Shown in pieces: positions 21,036 through 30,528 of a stretch of DNA of 64,000 nt. Both the position numbers and the translations under genes were made by a program. The DNA comes from a virus, in IMG/VR virus record IMGVR_UViG_3300009505_000013, positions 22,667 to 86,666 of that record; one strand, given 5' to 3'. The notes below the pieces were generated by a model, which had not been told where the DNA came from, ran no database searches, and saw only the letters and a list, made by a program, of their open reading frames with translations. Each line of letters starts with the position of its first letter. Positions within the stretch are counted from its first letter, which is position 1.

Positions 21036-24000
21036 ATGAGTAAATGTCATAACAAAAATACAGCAGAATACCAGTCTTTAAAACAAGAGTATGGTACGGA
21101 TGCGGCTACAGGAAATATAATTGATCAGTATCAAGCATTTACAAAAACGGATACAATACCTACTGTTGCAGAAGCAATAGAATTTATTACTAATAAACAA
21201 ACACTTTATAACTTAAAGCAATTAGATTTTGGTCAGTCATTACTAAACAATCTAAGAAGACTTAGTATTATACATAGCTTTCAAGGTAAGTATTTTATAA
21301 ATAATACTGACAGAGATACTTTACAACCAAGTAATGAATTAGTTGAAGCAAATAGAAGAAGGTTAGAAAGATATTTAGATATAAATAATATTCCGGCTGA
21401 GTCAGTGCTTATTTCTAAAACACCAAAGACATATACTGTAAGTATAGACAGCAGCATGTTTAGCCCAATAGATATGCTTGAGTCATCAAGAGCTTGGGAC
21501 AAGCCTAGAACAAGACACGTAGTTATGCATTTAATGAAGCTGATTCCTGGACTAAATGTCTCTATGAAATCAGTAAGTGAAGCAAAAGCACTTTATGAAA
21601 AAATACCACAGTGGAGAAAGTCAAAAGTTCCTTTTGATCAAATTAATTCATTTTATGTAGAGAATAATGTTATTCTTATAAAAGGTAGGGTTACCGATGA
21701 GATAGCAATAGAAGAGGTGCTTCACCCATTTGTAGAAGCTGTAAGAGTAAGTAATATAAAATTATTTGAGGGTTTATTATCAGAAGCAGGTAAAACATTT
21801 CCTGTTATGAAACAACAAATAGATGATGCTTATAACAGCAAAAGAAATGTTAGTGCGGTAGATAGAGAGATGGAATTAATTACTCAAGCATTATCTAGAC
21901 ATTATAATAATGAGTATGAGGAAGCTCCACCACAAAGTTTTATGGATAAGATCCGTGAATTATTAGAGTGGTTATCAAAAATAATTAAAAACTTAAATGA
22001 AGTAATTACCGGTAGAACTATCAATATAGATAATATATCTGAACGAGCTAGCTTATCTGATATTGCTAAATTATTAAATACAACAGGTATAGTATTTAAT
22101 ATAGATACATCACAAACTAACGGTAAAGTAAAATATAATTTATCTCCTAGAAAACAAAAGGTGGTAGATGGAGTAAAGGGAAAATCAAATGAATTACAAA
22201 AGCGTATTATTGATAGACTAACACACAAAGTAAATGCTTCAAAACAAGAAGCTGATTCATTATCTGTTAGTGCAGGACCTGAAGTGGCTATACAAAATAG
22301 TGATCCACTAGTTATTTTAAATAAAAAAGACGGTAAATTTTACAACCTAACAAATAGAAAAGAAGTTAAGTCAGTCTCAGATGTTGTTGGTAGAAAGAAA
22401 GAATCTCAAAAGACAATTGAAGTTAAACAAGATATAAGTTTAATGTTGGATGCAATTGCAATTGATGAATCATTTGAAAGTATTCAAGATAAACTTATTG
22501 GTTTAACACCTGAGTTTGCTCAAAACGCATTTAATAATTTAGTACAAGAATTACAAACTACAATGAACACAACTGATAGAATGCTAACAAATGTAGTATT
22601 CTATGATCAATTAACTGACACAGCAGGTATTGCTGATGTGGTTATATTAAATAGAGTTGGTCATTTTAAAATATTAAAGATACAAATCAATGAGGCTAAT
22701 GTTATGACAAAAAATCCAAAGTCTTGGATTAAAGGTGTATTAAAACAAGACCTGGAGAAAAGCTCATACTATCAAGATAAAATTGATTTAGAAGAAGGAA
22801 ACTTATTAAAGGATGATAAATTAACATTATCAGTTCAAGATCAGGTGGAGGTAGGCTTAATTAGAAGAATGGCACAAAATCAAGGATATGATATTGTTTA
22901 TGGAGATAATGCTGTACAAAGTTTAATATTAAGCTATAAAGGTAAAGCATTACAATTTCATGGTCATATATCTCATCCTCAATTTCAAAATGATAATCAC
23001 GTAGATTCTGTAATACCATATGCTGCATATACTGTATCAGATGATGAAGTAAAGAAATTATCTAAAGATTTAGAAGAAGGACTTTATGATGTAGATAGAA
23101 AAGATTCTGAAATAGAAACTCTAGCTGAGCAAGTAGATCCATCATTATATCCTGCAGAAAGCACTATTAGTGTAGCACTAGATAATTATTATGAAGCTTT
23201 GGTTGATGAAGCTAGAGTTAGGGAAATGACTGAAGCAAATATATTTAGTGATAGGTCTAAAGAAGATCATAAAGAAACAATTGCTAACACGTTAGCATAT
23301 ATTAATGTTGCTAAGGCAGAAGGTCCTGTGGCTCAGTCTGTTGCATATACTAAAATACTAAGGGACTCATTAACTGAAATGAAAAAGTTTTCTGCTTATG
23401 TTATTGATCCAAAGAATGTTGCTGAAGATCCAAATTATATTAGATATGTAATGAACTTTAATAAGTTCTTAACCACATTTGATGGTCTTTATCTAATAGA
23501 AGACAACACTGATATTAATGCAACACAAAGATCTTTGATAGGTCAGATTAATATTGAACTTGTAAAGCTATTAGGTGCACCAACAATAAAAGGAAATGGA
23601 GAAGGGGAAGGTATAGTAAATCAAGCTATTCTTAATTATGTTTATGATTTGACTTTACAATTGTCTCAAGATGGAATGAGTCAAGATAAAAACAACATAC
23701 TACAGTCACATAGTGGAAAGACATTTACTGTTGATGATATAGAAGATATACTTAAGATGGTTCCAGATATTGATGGAGCAGAACTGTATTCAAAAGATCT
23801 AGCTACATCAGCTGATTTTCTTTTATCTTCTATGGATAAAATATTTAAAATTAAAAGAATTGAGTTTTTAGATAAAGTTAAACTTAGAGAAAAGAGGCTT
23901 AGAGAAGGAGGTGCAGCAATACTTTCCTTAGATACAGAAACAGATTTACAAAAGCTGTATGATTTTATGTTGGAGTTTGATGAGGAGGGGAACTTTACAG

Positions 24001-26801
24001 GTTTGTATACACAAAGAATAGGGCAGCAATACTATTCACAAAAGACTGCTTTAAGAGATGAGTTATATGATATTAATGGTAAGCCAATTAAATATAGACC
24101 TGTACATTCTTTAGTTAATGCTAAACAAAAAGATCTAGACTACAACAAACAAGTCTATCTTAAAAGAAAAGCATTTGGAGATTTTATGAATGCAGAAGTT
24201 TATGAAGATGGACAACTCCGTTCTGGTAAGTATCATAAGTATACAGATGATTTTATTAAGATAAGAGCAAAGTTTGAGTACTTTCAACCTTGGTCTAATG
24301 GTGAAGGGGGTAACTGGGTACAAAAATCAGGTGTTTCTAAACAAGCTTATGAATCATTTAGAAGAAAATATTATCAAGAACAACCATATACAAAAATGTA
24401 TAAGGATGCTCAAAAAGATCCTACAGGGGTTATAATAGAAAATCAATCATATCCTTCTGTTAGGCCTGATTATGTAGAAGCAAAAGATTCTTATATAGAT
24501 AGTAAAGGGCAAGAAGTTTCTCTACTTAGTAAAAAGTATGAGGCTATAATGAATCCTACTGATGCGTTAGGTCAAGCAAGAAAAAACTTTTATGATATAT
24601 TTATAAGTGATTATGAGTCTATGCTTAATGCGTTACCTAAATCAGTGAGGAATAAGATGCTAGGTAAAGTGCCAATTATAAGAAACAACTTAGTTAGAGA
24701 TCTTACAGAAAGACCACCAATATTTACAAAACTTTTACCAAGAATGGTAAGAAGTGTTAGACAGTTTTTTACAACAACGTCAACACAAAGAATTGTTCAA
24801 GTAGATAATGATGGAAACTTGATAGATACTTTACCTGTTTATTATACTGGTTCAGCAGGAGTTGATGGTGCTTTGGAGCAGGTGCAGAATGAAATGGAAG
24901 TGCTTAGACAAGAAAGAAAAGAAGGTAAGATTACTTTAAACGTATTTGAAAAGAAAAGAGCACAGCTAGAGGCACAGTTTGCATCATTGAGAAACAAACC
25001 TACAAAAGGTCAGCTTGAAAAAGACATGGTCAAAAGCATGATCAAGTTTAGTACAATGGCTGAGAACTTTGAGGCAATGAGTGAAATAGAAGATTCACTT
25101 CAGGCTATAGTTAAGGTTATAGAGATGAGACAGTATCAAGCACCTGGTGCAACAACCTATGTTGGTAAACTATATGATAAAGCAAAAGGCTCTATAACAA
25201 AAGAAGTTGGTAAGAAAAACTATGATGGTTTACAAAGTAATGCTGCTAGAAGAGCTCATCATTATATGAAGATGACGTTTTATGATAATGATCAGATTAC
25301 TCAAGGTGCTATAGAAAAAACTACAAACCTACTAGTAAATGCATCTTCATTAGCATATGTAGCTTTTAATGTGTTTGGTAACTTTAATAACCTTACTATT
25401 GGTCAGTTGAATAATGCAATTGAAGCAATGGGTGGTTTATACTTTACAGGACAAGGATATAAGAGAGCACAACAAGACTTTGCATATACAGCAGTACAGG
25501 GGATAATCCAAAGAACTCCTGATACTATAGGAGACTTTGCAGACTTTACGGGTAGAGTTGCAACTTTAAATAAAGTTAAACTAAAGAAAGGTAATTATGA
25601 TATAAAGAAACCACTATCATTATATGAATGGTTATCAGATCATTATTATATGATGGATAATGATGCAGATATTAGAGAAACATTTAGTGGTAGAGAAGAC
25701 ACTGGAACTTTATGGGAAAGATTCACAAGCTTTGGTTATTCATTTAACCAAGGTGCTGAATACTATGCACAAAGTACAGTAGGTCATGCTATACTATATA
25801 GTACTTTTTTAACAGATGGTAATGAGACGTTGAGTATACGTGAAGCATGGGATTGGGATGCTGAAACTCAAACAGCAACTTTAAAAGAAGGCTTTGATAC
25901 AGTTATAGATAAAAGAACTGGATTTACACAACCTTATAATAATACTTACAGAGCAAGATTAAGAAACAGAATACGTGAAGTTAACAAGCAAATTCACGGT
26001 AACTATGCAAGAGAAGATAGAATGGTAATACAGAATAACTTCTTAGGTATACTTATAGCACAGTTTCATAAATGGGTTATGCCTGCATTTAGAGCAAGAT
26101 TCCAACAACAATACTATGACCAAAATTTAGGATGGATTGAAGGTAGATACAAGTCTATGTATAAGTTTATAAAATATTTAGGTGGTGTAAGTAAGTATGG
26201 TGGTAAAGTAATGCAAGGTCAAGGTATGGGATCATACGGAACAAATCTAGGTGCAAGCTTTAAGGAAGCATATGGTTACTCAGAAAACTTAGATGGTGAG
26301 GAATTTTATGATGCAAATAAAGGAAACATGCTACTTAAAAATGTATACAGAACCTTGGGTGAAGCGTTTTTAATAATGAACTTATTTATTTTAACATCAA
26401 TATTAAAAGGAGCAGATGATGATGATGAAGGATTAGAAAGAAAACTTAAAAACTTTATAGCTTATACTGCAGTTAGATCTAGAAAAGAGATGGTAATGTT
26501 TGTTCCAGTACCAGGACTTGGTGGATTTCAACAACTATATCAAATGGCCAAGACACCTATTGCATCTACAAGAACTTTAGGAGAGCTTGGTGAAGCTATG
26601 GAGTTAACTGTACAGACTCCTATTAAGTGGTTATTTTTATCTGATGAAGAGTTCTTACAGGATAGCTCTATTGTTTATCAAAATAAGCCAAGAAAAGGAG
26701 AATTAAAATTAGCAAAGAACTGGTATGATGTTTTACCTCTACTTTATTCAATACAAAAATACTTTTCTTTTGAAAAAAATAATGACTTCTATATTAAATA
26801 A
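21036..26801 (+). CDS. giant virion/cargo-type protein with decayed zincin-like region (1,921 aa)
   Basis: This starts at ATG 21036, nine bases after the polymerase gene, and ends with TAA. Residues about 215-330 resemble the zincin region of the upstream gene in layout: EEVLHPFVEA (H230) in place of HEAFHG, then MELITQAL, then a helix with ELLEWLSKII where the other protein has RIIEWFKSLF. The HExxH pair is missing, so this copy looks inactive. Near residues 525-560, GIADVVILN...KILKIQI recalls a PD-(D/E)XK core without its acidic partner. Hydrophobic stretches lie at about residue 1430 and near the C-terminus (FLIMNLFILTSILKG), so membrane contact is possible. A role as an ejected virion protein is inferred from its neighbours. 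Confidence 0.75.
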   Translation: MSKCHNKNTAEYQSLKQEYGTDAATGNIIDQYQAFTKTDTIPTVAEAIEFITNKQTLYNLKQLDFGQSLLNNLRRLSIIHSFQGKYFINNTDRDTLQPSNELVEANRRRLERYLDINNIPAESVLISKTPKTYTVSIDSSMFSPIDMLESSRAWDKPRTRHVVMHLMKLIPGLNVSMKSVSEAKALYEKIPQWRKSKVPFDQINSFYVENNVILIKGRVTDEIAIEEVLHPFVEAVRVSNIKLFEGLLSEAGKTFPVMKQQIDDAYNSKRNVSAVDREMELITQALSRHYNNEYEEAPPQSFMDKIRELLEWLSKIIKNLNEVITGRTINIDNISERASLSDIAKLLNTTGIVFNIDTSQTNGKVKYNLSPRKQKVVDGVKGKSNELQKRIIDRLTHKVNASKQEADSLSVSAGPEVAIQNSDPLVILNKKDGKFYNLTNRKEVKSVSDVVGRKKESQKTIEVKQDISLMLDAIAIDESFESIQDKLIGLTPEFAQNAFNNLVQELQTTMNTTDRMLTNVVFYDQLTDTAGIADVVILNRVGHFKILKIQINEANVMTKNPKSWIKGVLKQDLEKSSYYQDKIDLEEGNLLKDDKLTLSVQDQVEVGLIRRMAQNQGYDIVYGDNAVQSLILSYKGKALQFHGHISHPQFQNDNHVDSVIPYAAYTVSDDEVKKLSKDLEEGLYDVDRKDSEIETLAEQVDPSLYPAESTISVALDNYYEALVDEARVREMTEANIFSDRSKEDHKETIANTLAYINVAKAEGPVAQSVAYTKILRDSLTEMKKFSAYVIDPKNVAEDPNYIRYVMNFNKFLTTFDGLYLIEDNTDINATQRSLIGQINIELVKLLGAPTIKGNGEGEGIVNQAILNYVYDLTLQLSQDGMSQDKNNILQSHSGKTFTVDDIEDILKMVPDIDGAELYSKDLATSADFLLSSMDKIFKIKRIEFLDKVKLREKRLREGGAAILSLDTETDLQKLYDFMLEFDEEGNFTGLYTQRIGQQYYSQKTALRDELYDINGKPIKYRPVHSLVNAKQKDLDYNKQVYLKRKAFGDFMNAEVYEDGQLRSGKYHKYTDDFIKIRAKFEYFQPWSNGEGGNWVQKSGVSKQAYESFRRKYYQEQPYTKMYKDAQKDPTGVIIENQSYPSVRPDYVEAKDSYIDSKGQEVSLLSKKYEAIMNPTDALGQARKNFYDIFISDYESMLNALPKSVRNKMLGKVPIIRNNLVRDLTERPPIFTKLLPRMVRSVRQFFTTTSTQRIVQVDNDGNLIDTLPVYYTGSAGVDGALEQVQNEMEVLRQERKEGKITLNVFEKKRAQLEAQFASLRNKPTKGQLEKDMVKSMIKFSTMAENFEAMSEIEDSLQAIVKVIEMRQYQAPGATTYVGKLYDKAKGSITKEVGKKNYDGLQSNAARRAHHYMKMTFYDNDQITQGAIEKTTNLLVNASSLAYVAFNVFGNFNNLTIGQLNNAIEAMGGLYFTGQGYKRAQQDFAYTAVQGIIQRTPDTIGDFADFTGRVATLNKVKLKKGNYDIKKPLSLYEWLSDHYYMMDNDADIRETFSGREDTGTLWERFTSFGYSFNQGAEYYAQSTVGHAILYSTFLTDGNETLSIREAWDWDAETQTATLKEGFDTVIDKRTGFTQPYNNTYRARLRNRIREVNKQIHGNYAREDRMVIQNNFLGILIAQFHKWVMPAFRARFQQQYYDQNLGWIEGRYKSMYKFIKYLGGVSKYGGKVMQGQGMGSYGTNLGASFKEAYGYSENLDGEEFYDANKGNMLLKNVYRTLGEAFLIMNLFILTSILKGADDDDEGLERKLKNFIAYTAVRSRKEMVMFVPVPGLGGFQQLYQMAKTPIASTRTLGELGEAMELTVQTPIKWLFLSDEEFLQDSSIVYQNKPRKGELKLAKNWYDVLPLLYSIQKYFSFEKNNDFYIK

Positions 26802-26850
26802 GGTTTACACGTCAAATTTGCAGTGAAATAATTTTTAAGGATCATTTAGA

Positions 26851-26872
26851 TTGTGTATATTATATTATAAAC
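26851..26872 (+). promoter_or_regulatory. possible phage promoter box upstream of OMP gene
   Basis: In the 104-base gap after the giant genes, TTGTGTATATTATATTATA contains the core TGTATATTAT that also occurs twice in the control region near 31.8-31.9 kb. It lies about 35 bases before the next start codon. The shared core suggests a phage-specific plus-strand promoter, but only three copies are seen. Confidence 0.35.
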
Positions 26873-26905
26873 CAGCAGTACTTAGTAAACAATTAATTTA
26901 TATAT

Positions 26906-28174
26906 ATGAAAAAATGTATACATCTGCTGGTCATCTTTATTCTATTTTATACACCCCTTCAAGCACAAATAGATACTCTTCCAGAAGACCAAATAATTAA
27001 ACTTAAAAAAGGTTGGGAAAATAAACAATTCTTTAAGGGTCTTTATAAAGACTTTTTAAAGTATGGTACTATATACGGTGCTGGTGATATAAACAACTCT
27101 ATAGAAGCTGATGAGTCAACTTATTTTGTTAGAACAGGAGATGGAAATGGTTTATATGATATTCCTGTTGTTGTAGATAATACACCTGAATATCCATTTG
27201 ATTATAGAATAGGTTTTGGTATTAGAAAACTAGCAAGGTTTAATTATGAAAGAAAACCTAGAAACTTTTATGATGGTACTGAAGAGCAGTTAGCATTTAG
27301 TGCACCAACATCTGCATTAGCAGGTTTAGAATATCAATTACATTGGGAAAAGGAACGTTGGAGAGGGGAAGACTTCAGCAATCATAGGGTTTTTATAAAA
27401 CATACAGGCAAACATCATATATTTAAAGTTGAGTCAAGAGAAGTAGGAAAGATAAACCTAGCTTATGAGTCAGCAGAAGCAAGATTAAGGTTACCTATAG
27501 GAGAAAAGTTTAGCATCTCTGCGGGTGCAATCTACCGTACTCACACCCGTGCTTATGGTTATAATCCAATTGAGATCTGGTTAAATGAAACAGTGATGTA
27601 TACTGACCCAAATACAGGTGAGGAGTTTGAATATCCAGCAAACCCTTGGTATACCTTAGGATTTGAATATGGTTATGATGATATTTATTACACAGAAACT
27701 GATGAAAATGGTAATCAAACTTCTGGTTGGTATTGGGTAGATCCAGATGGTAATAGAGTAGCAGATTCAGATTTAGAATTTAGAGAAACTATATTTACTC
27801 AGCTGATGAACCGCTTTAACAATGAGGCATTTTCAGAGATAGATGCATTTGGTGAGATAGCACCAATAGTAGGAATGGATTTTTATCATTATAAAAGAAA
27901 TTTCTGGGTACATGCATATGCAAATTATATACTACCATATCACAGATACTTAAAAGGAGATGAAGTTTGTTCTTATTTAAATAGAAATAACTGGGGTAAA
28001 GGAGGTTTGAGAGAAGATTCTAAGCTAGAGCAATGGTCAGACTATTCTTTTGGTGCTAATTTAGGTTGGAAGATTAATAAAAATTTTGGGGTATTTGTTG
28101 AAGGAGAATATTCCAAGATGTGGGACAGTCAACTGTTTCAATCAACAGTAGGATTTAATTATACATTTAAGTAA
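26906..28174 (+). CDS. secreted outer-membrane beta-barrel-like protein (422 aa)
   Basis: The protein begins MKKCIHLLVIFILFYTPLQA with a basic start, a hydrophobic core and an AQA-like cleavage site at about residues 19-21: a Sec signal peptide. The mature part has alternating aromatic and polar residues over many short strands, many Tyr/Trp, and ends in FNYTFK. Alternating strands and a terminal Phe-containing strand are typical of outer-membrane barrels recognised by the BAM machine. It follows the virion block and precedes two small envelope-directed genes. A phage protein of this kind could alter the host surface to block superinfection or assist lysis; those are inferences. It could also be a periplasmic beta-sandwich protein. 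Confidence 0.65.
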   Translation: MKKCIHLLVIFILFYTPLQAQIDTLPEDQIIKLKKGWENKQFFKGLYKDFLKYGTIYGAGDINNSIEADESTYFVRTGDGNGLYDIPVVVDNTPEYPFDYRIGFGIRKLARFNYERKPRNFYDGTEEQLAFSAPTSALAGLEYQLHWEKERWRGEDFSNHRVFIKHTGKHHIFKVESREVGKINLAYESAEARLRLPIGEKFSISAGAIYRTHTRAYGYNPIEIWLNETVMYTDPNTGEEFEYPANPWYTLGFEYGYDDIYYTETDENGNQTSGWYWVDPDGNRVADSDLEFRETIFTQLMNRFNNEAFSEIDAFGEIAPIVGMDFYHYKRNFWVHAYANYILPYHRYLKGDEVCSYLNRNNWGKGGLREDSKLEQWSDYSFGANLGWKINKNFGVFVEGEYSKMWDSQLFQSTVGFNYTFK

Positions 28175-28188
28175 AAAAAAATAAAACA

Positions 28189-28476
28189 ATGGCAGAAGTA
28201 CCTCAGATTGGAGAACAAACAAAAGTAACTTTAGATCTTAAAACAATAGGGATGATAGTGGGGTTTGTAATTTCATTATCAACCATGTGGTTTACATTAA
28301 AGGCAGATATAGCTCAGGCTATGGAAAATCCTAAACCACCAATAGAAAGAGTAGAATATGATTTAAAAGATGAACTTGTAAGACAGACCATAATGGAAAC
28401 TCAGGAAGACGTGGAGATGTTACTTCAGAAGTTTGAAAAGATGGAAGAAAGAATCTATGAGTTAACCAAAAAATAA
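28189..28476 (+). CDS. small membrane-anchored coiled-coil protein (95 aa)
   Basis: Residues about 20-40 (IGMIVGFVISLSTMWFTL) form one membrane helix; residues 55-95 are charged and heptad-like, ending KMEERIYELTKK. There is no signal-peptide cleavage site. It lies 14 bases after the barrel-like gene and 4 bases before the thioredoxin-like gene, so the three are probably co-transcribed. A holin- or spanin-like role is possible from size and topology, but I do not recognise the family. Confidence 0.6.
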   Translation: MAEVPQIGEQTKVTLDLKTIGMIVGFVISLSTMWFTLKADIAQAMENPKPPIERVEYDLKDELVRQTIMETQEDVEMLLQKFEKMEERIYELTKK

Positions 28477-28480
28477 TATT

Positions 28481-28894
28481 ATGAAAAAGGTTCTGTTGTT
28501 TATTCTAGCATTGTTTATTACCTCAACTATACAGGGTCAACAATGGGTTAGTGATGATAGCTTTGTTAATGAAATAAATGGACACTCAGGTGATCAAGAT
28601 GAAGATATAGTTATTATAGAATTTTGGGCAGAGTTTAATAAAGACAATGCTTTTATAGACTGGAAGAAGATAGATGATCTTGATGGTGTAAAATATTTAA
28701 GAGCTAACATAGCTCAGTGCCCATCATTAAAGAAAGAATTTAGAATTAGAATGGTGCCCACCATATTAATTTTTTCAGGAGGAGACGCATTTATAAAGTT
28801 TAAAGCTAAAGCCGGTCTAGACCTCCTATGCCCTATAGACTATCCTAAGATGGTTAGAGCAATAGAGGTTGTTAGACGAGAAGCTTCTTACTAG
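28481..28894 (+). CDS. secreted thioredoxin-fold protein without CxxC (137 aa)
   Basis: MKKVLLFILALFITSTIQGQ is a signal peptide. The rest follows the thioredoxin pattern: IIEFWAEF at the position of the active-site strand, a central helix, FRIRMVPTILIF with the cis-proline, and a final strand and helix. Where thioredoxins have WCxxC this protein has EFNKDNAF, so the redox pair is absent. A conserved Cys (AQCPSL) remains elsewhere. It is therefore likely to bind rather than reduce, in the periplasm. Phage thioredoxins usually serve ribonucleotide reductase in the cytoplasm; although nrdA is next door, the signal peptide and lost cysteines argue against that. The stop codon overlaps the nrdA stop tail to tail in the sequence CTAG. 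Confidence 0.7.
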   Translation: MKKVLLFILALFITSTIQGQQWVSDDSFVNEINGHSGDQDEDIVIIEFWAEFNKDNAFIDWKKIDDLDGVKYLRANIAQCPSLKKEFRIRMVPTILIFSGGDAFIKFKAKAGLDLLCPIDYPKMVRAIEVVRREASY

Positions 28895-30516
28895 CCTTCA
28901 CAGCTAGAACACTCTAAAATATTTCTTGCAAAATCTTGAGCACTGCTTTTACTAAATTGATAGTATAAAGTTTTTACACCCTCTTCCCAAGCATACATAT
29001 ATAACTTATTTATATCTTTAGCTGATACAGAAGGATCTATCATTAAGTTTAATGACTGAGACTGATCAATATACTTTTGTCTTTGTGCTGCCTGCAATAC
29101 AATCTCTTTTGGAGATATCTCAACAAATGATTTAAATACTTCTTTGGTAGGAAAATCTAAGTGTTGTACACTACCATCTTTCTTTAAGATAGACTTCCAA
29201 GTCTTGTCTGTATTTAGACCGTGCTTCTCAAGCTCCTCTTCCAAAAATGGATTCTTGTAGATAGTCTTAGACTTAGCAAGATCTTTAATAAAGTAGTTAG
29301 ACTTGATAGGCTCTATACCCATAGACACAGCACCGTGTATAAATGAACTAGACTTAGTAGGAGCAATGGCCATAAGAGTAGTATTAGCATATCCTTCTCT
29401 AAGAGATGTGTATCCATAGTCATTATGTAACTCTCTAGAAGCAATTTCACTTCTGTCTTTTAGTGTTCTAAAGATTTCACTATTTAATCCTTTAGCTTGT
29501 AGTGAGTCAAACTCAAGAAGCTTTGATTGAAACAAAGAATGATAACCTAACACACCAAGGCCAATAGCTCTATGTTTCTCAGCAAAGTTAAATGCTCTCT
29601 TCATACCCGGCATAGTCTCAGACTTAATAATGAATTCATCCATTACTGCATTTAAGAAATACACATACGTCTCAATTGCATCAGTTTCTTTTATCTGATC
29701 CCAGTGTAATAAGTTAATAGACCCAAGACAGCATACAAAAGAGTTATAACTATCTGTAGGAAGCTGAATTTCTGAACATAAGTTTGAAGCTGTGATCTCC
29801 ATTCCAAGCTCTTTGTAAGGAGAGTTATTGTTAGAGTTGTCTTTAAACATAATATAAGGAAAGCCAAACTCACTTCTGTTCTGAATAATTTTTGCCCACA
29901 CCTTACGCTTACCTTTATCTCCTTCTTTCATTTCATTCATCCACTGATCTGTAACTGTAACTCCATACTGTAAGTTTTGTATAGGATTACCTTCTGTCCC
30001 TATGTCTAAGAACTCTGAGATGTCTGGATGTTCAACTGGTAGGTACACTGCACAAGCACCACGTCTTGCTTCAGATTGCTTGCATACATCTACTACTGTA
30101 TCATAAATCTTAGCATAATGAACTGGACCATCAGCAAAACCACCTGTAGATATTTCTGTTCCTCTTGCTCTAATGTTGCCAATAAAAGCACTTGTACCTC
30201 CCCCATATTTACTCATCATTCCAATTTCACGCCCTGCATTTAATATGCTGTCTAAGTTGTCATCAACATTAGATCCGTAACAGCTTATAGGCAAACCTTT
30301 TTGTTTACCAAAATTAATCCATACAGGAGTAGACAGAGAGTAAAACCCTCTTGCCATGTAGTCCTCAAACTTTTCTGCAAAGCCTTTTATATTCAAATAC
30401 TTTTCTGCTTTTATAGCAATGTCTTTGATTCTTTGTTCAGGGCTTTCTGATATATACCCTCTTGATAAAAATGTGCGGCTGTCTTCATTCAGCCAGTAGT
30501 ATTTATTATATTCCAT
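28891..30516 (-). CDS. nrdA: ribonucleoside-diphosphate reductase, large subunit (class I)
   Basis: This reduces ribonucleotides to deoxyribonucleotides with the radical made by the small subunit. Visible landmarks are C79 in GLPISCYG (first redox Cys), N245-L-C247-S-E249 (the N-x-C-x-E catalytic triad), C262/C263 as the second redox Cys, and a C-terminal CSSC tail (C536, C539) that exchanges electrons with thioredoxin or glutaredoxin. At 541 residues it is short because the N-terminal ATP cone is missing, as in many phage enzymes; activity control by dATP is thus unlikely. nrdB lies 12 bases upstream on the same strand, so the two form an operon. A cytoplasmic host reductant must be used because the neighbouring thioredoxin-fold protein lacks CxxC. 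Confidence 0.95.
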   Translation of the reverse strand: MEYNKYYWLNEDSRTFLSRGYISESPEQRIKDIAIKAEKYLNIKGFAEKFEDYMARGFYSLSTPVWINFGKQKGLPISCYGSNVDDNLDSILNAGREIGMMSKYGGGTSAFIGNIRARGTEISTGGFADGPVHYAKIYDTVVDVCKQSEARRGACAVYLPVEHPDISEFLDIGTEGNPIQNLQYGVTVTDQWMNEMKEGDKGKRKVWAKIIQNRSEFGFPYIMFKDNSNNNSPYKELGMEITASNLCSEIQLPTDSYNSFVCCLGSINLLHWDQIKETDAIETYVYFLNAVMDEFIIKSETMPGMKRAFNFAEKHRAIGLGVLGYHSLFQSKLLEFDSLQAKGLNSEIFRTLKDRSEIASRELHNDYGYTSLREGYANTTLMAIAPTKSSSFIHGAVSMGIEPIKSNYFIKDLAKSKTIYKNPFLEEELEKHGLNTDKTWKSILKKDGSVQHLDFPTKEVFKSFVEISPKEIVLQAAQRQKYIDQSQSLNLMIDPSVSAKDINKLYMYAWEEGVKTLYYQFSKSSAQDFARNILECSSCEG

Positions 30517-30528
30517 TGGTTTTTGTTT

